Shown here piece by piece: positions 23,773 through 33,800 of a stretch of DNA of 64,000 nucleotides. Each line of letters begins with the position of its first letter. Within the stretch, counting starts at the first letter, position 1. A model generated the notes under the pieces. The model was given only the letters and a program-made list of their open reading frames with translations, did no database searches and was not told the DNA's origin. The position numbers and the translations under genes were made by a program. The stretch is from Allomuricauda sp. M10. Lineage in GTDB: Bacteria; Bacteroidota; Bacteroidia; Flavobacteriales; Flavobacteriaceae. The DNA lies in contig NZ_JAJGBN010000001.1 in assembly GCF_020782875.1 (NCBI RefSeq), positions 1 through 64,000 of the forward strand, read 5' to 3'.

Positions 23773-25758
23773 TTGATTGCATACATGAAAACGAGTTTAA
23801 AATTATTTCCTTCACGGTACACCTTGGTAAATGCCTTCGCGGTACTATTTATTACCTTGTCGTTTTTACTTCGATTGGCATTCATGATCATGGATTTCTC
23901 ACAAACAGACCACTCCTTTATGGGGTTGTTGAAGGTGTTTTTTGTGGGACTGTTCTTTGATTTGGGCACGATATCCTTCTTCTATGTGGTGGCCACCCTT
24001 TATTTTTTGTTGATGCCCAAACGGTTTTATGGGACTTTGGTTGACCGAATCTTGGTTTACTTCGGATTTTCATTGGCCTTGCTGGTCATTTACTTTTCCT
24101 TTTTTGCTGAGATCACCTTTTGGGATGAGTTTCAAAGGCGGTTCAATTTTATTGCGGTGGATTATCTCATCTATACTTATGAGGTTTTCAAGAACATCAA
24201 CGAATCCTATCCCTTGCCCATTTTGATCGGGGGAATGTTACTCTTGGTCGTGCTCACAGTTTGGATATTCAAACGAAAAGGATTTTTCCAAAGGACATTG
24301 AGTGCAAATGAAGGTTTTGCCCAAAAGTGGATTCCATTTGTCATTGCGGTTGCCCTGGTCTTGTTTTATGGCACTTCCATAGAGAACGATTTGGCCGAAT
24401 CTTCGAGTAACCGATACAATAACGAATTGTCCAAAGCGGGGATCTATTCCTTCTTTGCTGCCTTCAGGAACAATGAACTCAGCTATACCGATTTTTATAA
24501 GACCATTCCAGAGAAGCAGGCCTTGGCCAATGTACAACATCAGGTAAGTGGTCCTTTGGACAGTCTGGTGAATCCCACCAAAAATATACTGAGACATGTA
24601 AAAGGTGGGGCAGAAAAACGTCCCAACGTGATCCTGATATGTGTGGAAAGCTTCAGTGCTAGCTATATGGGCATATTTGGAAATGAAAAGAACATTACTC
24701 CCAATTTGGATTCCCTTGCACAAGCTGAAACCTATTTTTCGAATCTTTATGCAACCGGAACCAGAACTGTGCGGGGTATGGAGGCCATTACCCTTAGTAT
24801 TCCTCCAACGCCGGGTAGAAGCATTGTAAAACGCAAACACAACCAAAACCTGTTCACCATAGGTGAGGTATTTAGGAGCAAGGGCTATTCTCGTACCTTT
24901 TTTTACGGTGGAGATGGATATTTTGACAATATGGACAAGTTTTTCAGCGGCAATGGGTTCGATATTGTGGATCGTGGACGCGGATTCCTTCCTAACGGGG
25001 ATATTGTGACTTCGAGGAAAAATATAGAGGATGATGAGGTGACTTTTGAAAATGCCTGGGGGGTTTGCGATGAGGATATTTTCAACAAAGTGATGAAAGA
25101 AGCAGACGCTGCGTCAGAACAAGGAAAACCGTTCTTTGATTTTATCATGACCACCTCCAATCATAAACCCTACACCTATCCGGAAGGTAAAATTGATATT
25201 CCTTCTGGTACTGGTAGGAGCGGTGCCGTCAAATACACCGATTTTGCCATTGGTCAATTCTTAAAGCAGGCAAAATCCAAATCGTGGTACAACAATACCG
25301 TTTTTGTAATCATGGCAGACCATTGTGCAAGCAGCGCCGGCCGATGGGAATTGGATGTGGACAATTATCACATCCCAGCGATCATTGTGAACTTGGAAGG
25401 AGGCAAAGGATATCAAATAGCACAACAATGTTCCCAAATCGATGTAATGCCGACTTTGTTTTCCCTTTTGGGATGGAACTATGAAAACAACTTCTTTGGA
25501 CGGGATGTCTTCAGTATAAAACCCGATGAACAAAGAGCATTTGTGGGTAATTATAGAAAGTTGGGTCTTTTAAAATCCAATGAATTGATGGTTTTGGGAG
25601 ACGGAAAAGTGGCCAATCAATACGTTTGGAATAAGCAAGATAATAGCCTTTCCAGTCAACCGACCAATGAAGCGTTTTTGACAGAGGCCATATCGTATTA
25701 CCAATTGGCCGATTTTTTATACAACCATGGTGGTCTTGATTTAAAAGCAAATCCATGA
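23773..25758 (+). CDS. LtaS-type phosphoglycerol transferase (sulfatase superfamily)
   Basis: 661 residues: five N-terminal transmembrane helices (about 10-175), then an extracytoplasmic sulfatase/alkaline-phosphatase domain. Metal and catalytic residues are visible: CVESFSASYMG (Glu), the nucleophile Thr within GTRTVRGME, and MADHCAS (Asp-His). In Gram-positives LtaS polymerises glycerophosphate from phosphatidylglycerol; in this Gram-negative it more likely decorates a periplasmic or surface glycan or lipid. It overlaps the lipid kinase gene by 4 nt. Confidence 0.88.
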   Translation: MIAYMKTSLKLFPSRYTLVNAFAVLFITLSFLLRLAFMIMDFSQTDHSFMGLLKVFFVGLFFDLGTISFFYVVATLYFLLMPKRFYGTLVDRILVYFGFSLALLVIYFSFFAEITFWDEFQRRFNFIAVDYLIYTYEVFKNINESYPLPILIGGMLLLVVLTVWIFKRKGFFQRTLSANEGFAQKWIPFVIAVALVLFYGTSIENDLAESSSNRYNNELSKAGIYSFFAAFRNNELSYTDFYKTIPEKQALANVQHQVSGPLDSLVNPTKNILRHVKGGAEKRPNVILICVESFSASYMGIFGNEKNITPNLDSLAQAETYFSNLYATGTRTVRGMEAITLSIPPTPGRSIVKRKHNQNLFTIGEVFRSKGYSRTFFYGGDGYFDNMDKFFSGNGFDIVDRGRGFLPNGDIVTSRKNIEDDEVTFENAWGVCDEDIFNKVMKEADAASEQGKPFFDFIMTTSNHKPYTYPEGKIDIPSGTGRSGAVKYTDFAIGQFLKQAKSKSWYNNTVFVIMADHCASSAGRWELDVDNYHIPAIIVNLEGGKGYQIAQQCSQIDVMPTLFSLLGWNYENNFFGRDVFSIKPDEQRAFVGNYRKLGLLKSNELMVLGDGKVANQYVWNKQDNSLSSQPTNEAFLTEAISYYQLADFLYNHGGLDLKANP

Positions 25759-26642
25759 ACAAGGTCCATTTTATAGTAAATCCGATTGCAGGAAAAGGAG
25801 CAGCCGCATTTGATGAGGCCTCACTCTTCAGATATTTTGGGCCCGATCAATACAAACTAACGGTAAAAACATCCAACTATTCGGGGCACGCCACCATTTT
25901 GGCCAAAGAATCGGTTGGCGAAGGGGCAGAAATTGTAGTGGCCTGCGGGGGAGATGGTACCATAAATGAAGTGGCATCCTGTTTGGTTCACACTAAGGTA
26001 TTGTTGGGAATCATTCCCATGGGTTCTGGAAATGGATTGGCCGAAAGTCTTGAAATTTCACGCAATATTAAAAGGGCCGTTGAAATCATCAAAAGCGGCA
26101 AAACCAATAGAATTGATGTGGCCATGGTAAACGGCAAGCCGTTTTTCAGCAATATGGGCATTGGGTTCGATGCCACGGTAATTTCCAACTATAATGCATC
26201 ACAAAACCGAAGGTTTTGGGCCTATCTGAAGGCGGTGTTAAAATCCATCAAGGATTATAAATACAATGAAAAGATCAAAGTGGAAATGAACGGGCAGAGT
26301 TTCAAGACCCGACCTTTTATGTTTTTCATTTCCAACTCAAAAGTAATGGGTTATGATATTTCACTGACCCGAATGGCCTCGCTCCAAGATGGCTTGTTGG
26401 ATGTGGTCATCATCGATGATTTGAGCAAAATGCAAATGTTGTTTTTGGGTTTGATCATCCTGCTGCGGTTGGACCAACACGTAAAGAAAATACAATATTA
26501 CAAGGTCAAGAACTTAAAATTGGCCTTTGAGGACAAGCAAAGTGAACATTTAATGCAAGCGGATGGGGAGCTCCACAATTTGGTGGACAGGGAAATCTTT
26601 GTCAACGTAGAGGAAAGGGCTCTCCATGTTTTGTGCCCATAG
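25755..26642 (+). CDS. Diacylglycerol/lipid kinase, YegS/DgkB-like
   Basis: 295 residues with the DAGK catalytic domain: FIVNPIAGKG at the N-terminus, VACGGDGTINEVAS (nucleotide loop, about 59-72) and GIIPMGSGNGLAESL. These cytosolic enzymes phosphorylate diacylglycerol with ATP. The 4-nt ATGA overlap with the LtaS-type gene suggests coupled translation and a shared pathway: the transferase would release diacylglycerol, and this kinase would return it to phosphatidic acid. Confidence 0.9.
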   Translation: MNKVHFIVNPIAGKGAAAFDEASLFRYFGPDQYKLTVKTSNYSGHATILAKESVGEGAEIVVACGGDGTINEVASCLVHTKVLLGIIPMGSGNGLAESLEISRNIKRAVEIIKSGKTNRIDVAMVNGKPFFSNMGIGFDATVISNYNASQNRRFWAYLKAVLKSIKDYKYNEKIKVEMNGQSFKTRPFMFFISNSKVMGYDISLTRMASLQDGLLDVVIIDDLSKMQMLFLGLIILLRLDQHVKKIQYYKVKNLKLAFEDKQSEHLMQADGELHNLVDREIFVNVEERALHVLCP

Positions 26643-26721
26643 AAGATGATGGTTTATTGGTTTTGAGTTTAAGTTGTTCATATGGGTGTTCAAGTTGGTT
26701 TTGATTGACTGAACTTGACGC

Positions 26722-26751
26722 AGGCCTCTGGGAAACTGGAGGCTTTTTTGT
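26722..26751 (+). terminator. Intrinsic terminator after the lipid kinase
   Basis: Stem GCCTC/GAGGC extended by wobble pairs around a GAAA tetraloop (26724-26743) and followed by TTTTTT. It closes the LtaS-type/kinase unit and insulates the giant gene downstream. The rest of 26643-26835 shows no gene. Confidence 0.8.
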
Positions 26752-26835
26752 TTTATAGGAAAAGGAGCACATATTATCGATATGTTTTTTGGACTTTGGC
26801 AGAATAGTATTATGTTGCCGAGGTTAAAATAGCGC

Positions 26836-29800
26836 ATGAAAAAAATTTACATTTCAACCTTACTGGGCTTGTTCCATTTCTTTGTTTCGGCCCAAACAGA
26901 ATTCATTACGACCTGGAAAACTGACAATCCGGGTACTTCCAACGACAATCAGATAACCATCCCGACATTCCCAGGTGAGACCTATGACTTTACAGTAGAT
27001 TGGGGCGATGGTACTTCCGATACCAATGTAACTGGTGATATCACCCATACCTATTTGGTTGCAGGCGTGTATACGGTTTCGATTACCGGAATGTATCCCC
27101 AAAGTTATTTTGCCCCGTTGGAAACTATTGAGGATGATGCCGAAAAACTTTTGACCATTGAGCAATGGGGTTCTCAGCAATGGAAATCGATGTGGAGTGC
27201 CTTTGCGAGTTGTAAAAACCTGGATGTTGTTGCAACGGATGTTCCCAATTTAAGTTTGGTGGAAAATGCAGGGGAAATGTTCCGGTTTTGTTCCTCTCTT
27301 ATTGGTAATTCAAGTTTTGAAAACTGGGATTTGAGTAATGTAAAGGCCACCTTTAATATGTTTGATGGCGCCACTTTGTTCAATCAAGACATTGGTAATT
27401 GGGATATGGGCAATAATGTGAATACCCAGACTATGTTCCAGAATGCGGAAGCCTTCAATCAAGATATTAGTGGATGGAACGTTGAAAAAGTGACTGCAAT
27501 GCTTTTGATGTTTTCAGGTGCCACAAGTTTTGATCAACCCCTTGGCGATTGGGACGTGAGCAATGTTACTACTATGATAGATATGTTCCAAGGCGCAAGT
27601 CTATCACAAAGTAACTATGACCAAACATTAAATGGATGGGCCAGTCTCCCCAGTTTACAAAACGGGGTGCAGTTCAACGCCGGAAACAGCACTTATTGTA
27701 ATGGGGAAATTTCTAGGAACAAATTGATCAAAGAACATGGTTGGACCATATCTGATAGTGGCAAGGATTGTCCGTTTGTCACCACATGGAAAACAGACAA
27801 CCCTGGGTTTTCAGCCAGTAACCAAATATTACTTCAAACATATTTTGGCGAATCCTATAATTATACGGTGGATTGGGGGGATGGATCTTCAGACACCAAT
27901 GTAACGGGAGATATTACCCATACCTATGCCGTTCCGGGGATTTATCAGGTCTCCATCTCTGGCGATTTCCCAAGAATTAGTTCTGGAGAAGACAAGGATA
28001 AACTTTTAAGGGTTGATCAGTGGGGGAGCATAGTGTGGACCAGTATGGAATACGCATTTGCAAGATGTTCAAATTTGGCCATCGCCGCGAATGACGTGCC
28101 CAACTTATCCAATGTTACCAGCCTTGCAGGTATGTTCTTTTATAGCAATTATGCTTTCGATAATACGGGGACCCGGGAGTATGCCAACTTAAATGGCAAT
28201 GAAAATTTCAATGCATGGGATGTGAGTACCATAACGGACATGGCAAACATGTTTGACAAATCCTCTTTCAATCAAGATATCTCATCATGGGATGTAAGCC
28301 AGGTGCAGAACATGTCGTTTATGTTTTATAGTGCTTCATTTAATAACCCAATAGGAAGTTGGGACGTGAGTAATGTGGAGAATATGGAAGGCCTTTTCGG
28401 CAGCAGTATGTTCAATCAGGATATCTCCAATTGGGATGTAGGAAGTGTAGCCAATCTCAACCTGATATTCAACAGTACCTATTTTAACCATGATATTTCG
28501 GGTTGGAATGTTGAAAATGTCGTTAGTATGCATCATGCATTTAGCCAAGGACATTTTGATCAAGATTTGAGTTCGTGGGATGTGTCCAATGTAACGGATA
28601 TGTCCAATGCATTTGATGATTCCGATCTTTCCAGAGAAAATTATGATGCCATTTTAGCTGCTTGGGCACAACTCCCTGGCTTAAAAAATGGTGTTGTTCT
28701 GGGAGCCAATGATGCGGTGTACTGTTTGTCCGAAGTGGACAGGAACTCTTTGATCAATGACCATGGTTGGATTATAAACGACTATGGGAAAGATTGTGAT
28801 CCTGAAGAGCCATTTATCACCACATGGAAAACCGATAATCCTGGTCCGTCGAACGATAATCAGATTACCATACCCACAAACGACAGGGAAATTTATGATT
28901 ATCGGGTGGATTGGGGTGATGGTTCTTTTGATGAGGGTGTTACAGGGGATATTACCCATACCTATGCGCAACCTGGGGTCTATCAGGTATCCATTACCGG
29001 AAAATTTCCACGGATCTATTTTAATGGATCTGCAGTAAGTTATGAATTCGCTCCTAAAAACTCGGACGATCTAAAATTGCTTTCTGTGGATCAATGGGGG
29101 TCCAACCGCTGGAAGACCATGTCCTTTGCTTTTGCAGGTTGTGAAAATATGAATATGAAGGCTACGGATATTCCTGATTTTTCTCGTGGTATAAGTATGA
29201 ATGGGATGTTTTTGGAATGTTCTTCATTAATTGGAAATGAAAGCATTTCCAATTGGGATACACAAGGGATAACCTCAATGTTTTTAATGTTCAAGGATGC
29301 CATAAATTTTAATATTCCCATTGGAACATGGGATATGTCTGGAATGCGATATATGGATTGGGCCTTTGAAAATGCAACTTCTTTCGACCAAGATTTGAGT
29401 GGTTGGGATGTTTCGAATGTAGACCTAATGATGGACATCTTCAAAGGTTCAGGTTTGTCCAATGCCAATTACAACAACATTTTAATTGGTTGGAGCCAAT
29501 TACCCTCTTTAAAGAATGGAGTGCAATTGGGCGCACCGGATAATTATTACTGTAGTGCGGCAGAAGCACGTCAACTTTTGATCTATACCTATAGCTGGGT
29601 CATCAATGATGCAGGGCCCAATGGAGAATGTAATTTCGTAACAACCTGGAAAACGGATAATCCAGGGACTTCTGCGGACAATCAAATAACCATCCCAACT
29701 TTTCCCGGTGAAACGTATGACTACACTGTGGATTGGGGAGATGGAAATTCCAACACCAATGTAACAGGGGATATTATCCATACCTATGCCACTCCAGGAA

Positions 29801-32800
29801 CGTATCAAGTTTCCATTTCCGGTAGTTTTCCGCGCATATTTTTTGTGGATGGGGATAAGGATTTTGAAAAATTGATCGCTGTCAACAATTGGGGAAATAT
29901 ACCTTGGACTTCTATGGCAGGAGCATTTGCAGGGTGTGCCAATCTTGATGTTTTGGCAACCGATTCCCCTGATCTTTCTAACGTGCAAAGCATGCAATCC
30001 ATGTTTATGGGGTGTTCTAATTTGGTTGGCAATGCAGGTTTTGCTTCCTGGGATGTTGGGAATGTTACGGATATGTTCGGTGTTTTTATGAATGCTCCCC
30101 TTTTTAACCAAAACATCGGAAGTTGGAATGTTGCAAGCGTCACAGATATGGGAGCCATGTTTTTGGAAGCTACTTCTTTTAACCAGGATATTTCCTCTTG
30201 GGATGTATCCAATGTTGTCCGAATGGTCAATATGTTCAGTGGTGCTGGCTCGTTCAACCAAAATATTGGTGGATGGGATGTCTCCAGCGTTGATGATATG
30301 GCCTATATGTTTAGGGCGGCCAACAGTTTTGACCAGAACATTGGGAGTTGGAACGTCTCCAGTGTTCAAAGAATGGAAGGAATGTTTATGGCAAATAAAG
30401 CATTCAATCAAGATATAAGCAGTTGGGATGTTTACAATGTTACTGGTATGGGGGTCATGTTTCTTGGTGCAGAACTGTTTAACCAGGATATATCGGCATG
30501 GGATGTTTCCAATGTAACCGATATGGACAGCATGTTTCAAGAGGCACTATCCTTTGATCAAAATCTGGGAGGTTGGAATGTTTCCAATGTTACCAATATG
30601 AGTTGGATGTTCTGGAATGTTCCCATGTCCACAAATAACTACGATGCCATTTTGAAAGGATGGAGCAGTCTTCCAAACCTGCAAAGTAATGTTGAATTTA
30701 ATGCTAATCTAAGTCAATATTGTAGCGCCAGTGCTGATCGTCAATTTATTATTGATACGTACGGTTGGACGATCACCGATGCCGGTGCCAATACAGAATG
30801 CTTGTTTGTGACTACTTGGAAAACGGATAATCCAGGGGCTACAAGCAGCGATAGGATTAGAATACCCACTTATGAATATGAAACCTATAACTATACGGTG
30901 GATTGGGGTGATGGTACAATGGATACCGGAGTAACAGGTGATATTACCCATCAATATGCAATACCTGGAACGTATACGGTAATGATTAGTGGGGATTTTC
31001 CAAGAATTTATTTTAATGATTTTGATGGAAATACCCAGGATTCAGATAAAATTCTCTCCGTGGATAATTGGGGGGATATTAAATGGATTTCGATGGATAA
31101 TGCATTTACGCATTGTTCCAATCTAGATATTTTGGCAACGGATGTACCAAACCTTGCCGACGTAACCTCATTGTTGGCCATGTTCAGGTTTTGTGAGTCA
31201 TTGGTTGGAAATGATAGCTTTGTTGATTGGAAAGTAGGGTCAATCACCCATTTTTCCAACATGTTCGACGGAGCATCAAAATTCAACCAAGATATAAGTT
31301 CGTGGAATGTTTCCAAGGCTGTTTATACAGATTATATGTTTTCTGACGCAAAAGAATTTAATATCGATATTTCTAACTGGGACATTTCAAGTTTAAAATA
31401 CATGTGGGGCATGTTTTCAGGGGCCAGTTCGTTTAATCAACCTATCGGGAAATGGAAGGTTCATAACATTGATTCCATGCAAGCATTGTTTGCTGGTGCA
31501 AGTGCATTCAATCAAGATATTTCTTCTTGGGACGTGAGTAATGTGCTAAATATGGTAGCCATGTTTTCCGGGGCAAGTTCGTTCAATCAAGACATCAGTA
31601 ATTGGAATGTTGGAAATGTTACCAATATGAACGTCATGTTTGCTAATACCGAGTCGTTTAACCAACCTATTGGTAAGTGGAATGTGAGCTCTGTAGAGGA
31701 TTTGCGGGGAATGTTTGATGGAGCCATTTCCTTTAACCAACCGCTAAACGAATGGGATGTTCCAAATGTTACAGAATGTTATACAATGTTTGCAAATGCG
31801 ACATCATTTAATCAACCGTTGAGTAACTGGGACCTTTCAAAAGTCACAGATATGAGAGGCATGTTTGCTAATGCTACTTCTTTCAATCAAGACCTTTCCG
31901 ATTGGAACATGTCCAATGTCACATCAATAGGAGGAATGTTCAATGGGGCCACTTCTTTTAATCAAAGTCTTGGGGCGTGGGATGTCAGTAATGTGATAAA
32001 TATGGATTATCTCCTATCCAGAACGGCGATTACTTTAGAAAATTATGATGACACATTGATTGGATGGGGCAATTTGGATTCCTTCCAAAATAATGTCACC
32101 TTAAATGCAGGAGGAGTTCAATATTGCGAAAGTACCGAAGTACGACAAAACCTAATTGATAACTATGGTTGGGTAATAACGGATGGGGGACAGGTTCCTC
32201 TGTGTGGCCAGGACAACGATGCTGATGGCGTTCTAGACCATATGGACCTTTGTTTAAATTCCCAACCTGGGGTGGTAGTGGATGAATACGGTTGTGAGAT
32301 ACTTCCGGTTGATGCCATTAAAGTATATGCACTTACCCCATCGTGCAATGGTAGCTCTGATGGGAAGATTGTGTTTTTAATGGACACAAAGGAACTTTTG
32401 TTCAATATTTCCATTGTGGGCGAATCCTATTCAAATCAATACAATAACATGAGTGGGGATGAATTTAGGATCAACAATCTTTCGGCAGGATTGTACACGA
32501 TTACGGTGTCCATCCCAGAGATTCTATTTGAGCAGGTCTACGGGGTAACTGTAAATGATCTGGAATCTTTGACAGGTAAAAGAACGGGTATGGATCCCAA
32601 AGAGGGAACCGTTGTTTATGAAGTTTCGGGAAGTAAAAATTATCAGGTCAATATAAATGGTGAAAAACGGAGTTACACTTTTAATAGCACCGGACAGCAG
32701 ACTATTGCTCTTGAAAACTTGTATGGACAAACCCAAATAACCATTTCGGGAGAAAGTGATTGTCAAGGAACCATTGCGGATAGCTTCTTCATTGGGGATA

Positions 32801-33024
32801 CTATCCAAGTGTATCCTACCATAACGGCTTCAAATGTAAATTTCCTTACAGGGGAGAGCAGTTTAAAAGTAAATGTTTTTGGACTCGATGGAAGGTTGGT
32901 GAAACAGCTCTTCTATGACCAACAGCAAAAAATGTTGGATGTTTCAACACTAAAGTCTGGAGTCTATATACTGCAACTGGAAATGAGTGGTAGAATGGAA
33001 ACCGTAAAGATTGTAAAGCGATGA
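26836..33024 (+). CDS. Giant BspA-like DUF285-repeat protein with PKD domains and type IX sorting domain
   Basis: 2062 residues, secreted. After the signal peptide (1-19) come five modules starting near residues 23, 314, 660, 933 and 1324, each opening with a PKD-like domain (TTWKTDNPG ... VDWGDG ... GDITHTYA ... FPRIYF), followed by DUF285/BspA units of about 24 residues (FNQDISSWDVSNVTDM.FM type; I count 4, 6, 3, 8 and 11) and a closing GW..I.D.G..C segment. Then a TSP3-like calcium loop (about 1792-1830, DNDADGVLDHMDLC) and a type A Por secretion C-terminal domain (about 1992-2062) ending KIVKR. It would be exported by the type IX system, to which gldJ and porV at 35.7-38.8 kb belong. Confidence 0.9.
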   Translation: MKKIYISTLLGLFHFFVSAQTEFITTWKTDNPGTSNDNQITIPTFPGETYDFTVDWGDGTSDTNVTGDITHTYLVAGVYTVSITGMYPQSYFAPLETIEDDAEKLLTIEQWGSQQWKSMWSAFASCKNLDVVATDVPNLSLVENAGEMFRFCSSLIGNSSFENWDLSNVKATFNMFDGATLFNQDIGNWDMGNNVNTQTMFQNAEAFNQDISGWNVEKVTAMLLMFSGATSFDQPLGDWDVSNVTTMIDMFQGASLSQSNYDQTLNGWASLPSLQNGVQFNAGNSTYCNGEISRNKLIKEHGWTISDSGKDCPFVTTWKTDNPGFSASNQILLQTYFGESYNYTVDWGDGSSDTNVTGDITHTYAVPGIYQVSISGDFPRISSGEDKDKLLRVDQWGSIVWTSMEYAFARCSNLAIAANDVPNLSNVTSLAGMFFYSNYAFDNTGTREYANLNGNENFNAWDVSTITDMANMFDKSSFNQDISSWDVSQVQNMSFMFYSASFNNPIGSWDVSNVENMEGLFGSSMFNQDISNWDVGSVANLNLIFNSTYFNHDISGWNVENVVSMHHAFSQGHFDQDLSSWDVSNVTDMSNAFDDSDLSRENYDAILAAWAQLPGLKNGVVLGANDAVYCLSEVDRNSLINDHGWIINDYGKDCDPEEPFITTWKTDNPGPSNDNQITIPTNDREIYDYRVDWGDGSFDEGVTGDITHTYAQPGVYQVSITGKFPRIYFNGSAVSYEFAPKNSDDLKLLSVDQWGSNRWKTMSFAFAGCENMNMKATDIPDFSRGISMNGMFLECSSLIGNESISNWDTQGITSMFLMFKDAINFNIPIGTWDMSGMRYMDWAFENATSFDQDLSGWDVSNVDLMMDIFKGSGLSNANYNNILIGWSQLPSLKNGVQLGAPDNYYCSAAEARQLLIYTYSWVINDAGPNGECNFVTTWKTDNPGTSADNQITIPTFPGETYDYTVDWGDGNSNTNVTGDIIHTYATPGTYQVSISGSFPRIFFVDGDKDFEKLIAVNNWGNIPWTSMAGAFAGCANLDVLATDSPDLSNVQSMQSMFMGCSNLVGNAGFASWDVGNVTDMFGVFMNAPLFNQNIGSWNVASVTDMGAMFLEATSFNQDISSWDVSNVVRMVNMFSGAGSFNQNIGGWDVSSVDDMAYMFRAANSFDQNIGSWNVSSVQRMEGMFMANKAFNQDISSWDVYNVTGMGVMFLGAELFNQDISAWDVSNVTDMDSMFQEALSFDQNLGGWNVSNVTNMSWMFWNVPMSTNNYDAILKGWSSLPNLQSNVEFNANLSQYCSASADRQFIIDTYGWTITDAGANTECLFVTTWKTDNPGATSSDRIRIPTYEYETYNYTVDWGDGTMDTGVTGDITHQYAIPGTYTVMISGDFPRIYFNDFDGNTQDSDKILSVDNWGDIKWISMDNAFTHCSNLDILATDVPNLADVTSLLAMFRFCESLVGNDSFVDWKVGSITHFSNMFDGASKFNQDISSWNVSKAVYTDYMFSDAKEFNIDISNWDISSLKYMWGMFSGASSFNQPIGKWKVHNIDSMQALFAGASAFNQDISSWDVSNVLNMVAMFSGASSFNQDISNWNVGNVTNMNVMFANTESFNQPIGKWNVSSVEDLRGMFDGAISFNQPLNEWDVPNVTECYTMFANATSFNQPLSNWDLSKVTDMRGMFANATSFNQDLSDWNMSNVTSIGGMFNGATSFNQSLGAWDVSNVINMDYLLSRTAITLENYDDTLIGWGNLDSFQNNVTLNAGGVQYCESTEVRQNLIDNYGWVITDGGQVPLCGQDNDADGVLDHMDLCLNSQPGVVVDEYGCEILPVDAIKVYALTPSCNGSSDGKIVFLMDTKELLFNISIVGESYSNQYNNMSGDEFRINNLSAGLYTITVSIPEILFEQVYGVTVNDLESLTGKRTGMDPKEGTVVYEVSGSKNYQVNINGEKRSYTFNSTGQQTIALENLYGQTQITISGESDCQGTIADSFFIGDTIQVYPTITASNVNFLTGESSLKVNVFGLDGRLVKQLFYDQQQKMLDVSTLKSGVYILQLEMSGRMETVKIVKR
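26902..32208 (+). repeat. Five-module internal repeat array within the giant gene
   Basis: DNA encoding the five PKD-DUF285 modules, about 0.8 to 1.4 kb each, with module starts near 26902, 27775, 28813, 29634 and 30805. The PKD starts share the TGGAAAAC.GA.AA.CC core. Unit number differs most in the last module (11), consistent with expansion by slippage or recombination. Long spurious frames on the opposite strand come from this periodicity. Confidence 0.8.
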
Positions 33025-33731
33025 AAAAAATAAAATCAATAACCGGAATTCTATATTTTGCAATCCTTGCCCTAATGGTTGCTTGTGGTGGCGGAGGCGG
33101 GGGCGAGCAACCTGCCCCAGAGCCTGAACCAAATGGTGATTTACCTGTTAAAAGTATCGGAACTCTACCCGTCAATGGTGAACCTTGTTCCGATTATGAA
33201 GAGGTAACGTCAGATGCTTCCAAAGTTTCCATTACATTCAAATGGAATGCCGCGCAGTATACCCAAAGTTATGAGCTAACGATTTTGGAAGGTACTACTG
33301 AAGTAAGCAACGGGAGTTATACTGTTTTGGAGGCTAAGGTTCAGCTAGACCGAGGAAAGACCTACACATGGTATCTGACATCGGTGAATGATGATGGGCA
33401 GACTAAGGGCGACACCTATTCCTTTACTACACCAGGAACTCCCATTGGCAATTATGCACCTTACGCCGCACAAATTACTATCGGATTTGATACCGGAACC
33501 ATGGAAATGTCCGTAAACTGGATTGGGGGCGATGAGGATGCCGATGTGTTGACGTATGACGTGAAAGTTTGGGAAAATGATATTATTCTAATGGAAGAAG
33601 TGGATTATACCTCGGATTCATTACCGCTTATTTCATTTATCAGTGGCGAGAGCTACACTGTAGAAGTGGTTTCCAAGGATTCTTCAGGTAATTATTCAGT
33701 TTCAACTGTTAGCGAAACAGCTCCGGAATAG
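33021..33731 (+). CDS. Fibronectin III-like lipoprotein coupled to the giant surface protein
   Basis: 236 residues with lipobox ALMVAC (Cys22) followed by six glycines and an E/P-rich linker (surface-lipoprotein-like acidic start), then two beta-sandwich segments with Fn3-like features: WNAAQYTQSYELTI and KTYTWYLTSVNDDGQTKG, then GYTVEVVSKDSSGNYSV-like end (SYTVEVVSKDSSGNYS). It overlaps the giant gene by 4 nt (ATGA), so the two are translated together. It may anchor or receive the secreted protein at the cell surface (inference). Confidence 0.75.
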   Translation: MKKIKSITGILYFAILALMVACGGGGGGEQPAPEPEPNGDLPVKSIGTLPVNGEPCSDYEEVTSDASKVSITFKWNAAQYTQSYELTILEGTTEVSNGSYTVLEAKVQLDRGKTYTWYLTSVNDDGQTKGDTYSFTTPGTPIGNYAPYAAQITIGFDTGTMEMSVNWIGGDEDADVLTYDVKVWENDIILMEEVDYTSDSLPLISFISGESYTVEVVSKDSSGNYSVSTVSETAPE

Positions 33732-33800
33732 GAACAATAGAAAGGGTATAATTTTACCATTTCGAAATATAGATTGCAGAAAAGGATTTAAATTTGCGGC

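Noticed and set aside
29509..30540. 343-codon minus-strand frame
   Set aside because: Antisense shadow created by the repeat periodicity of the giant plus-strand gene; no domain or start signal.
26902..32208. Regular periodicity that might suggest a CRISPR-like or satellite array
   Set aside because: The period is codon-based (about 24 residues), the frame is open throughout and the units are degenerate protein repeats.
33789..33796. TAAATTTG, a perfect -7 box match before the queD-like gene
   Set aside because: It ends 4 nt before the ATG, so transcription would start inside the gene.
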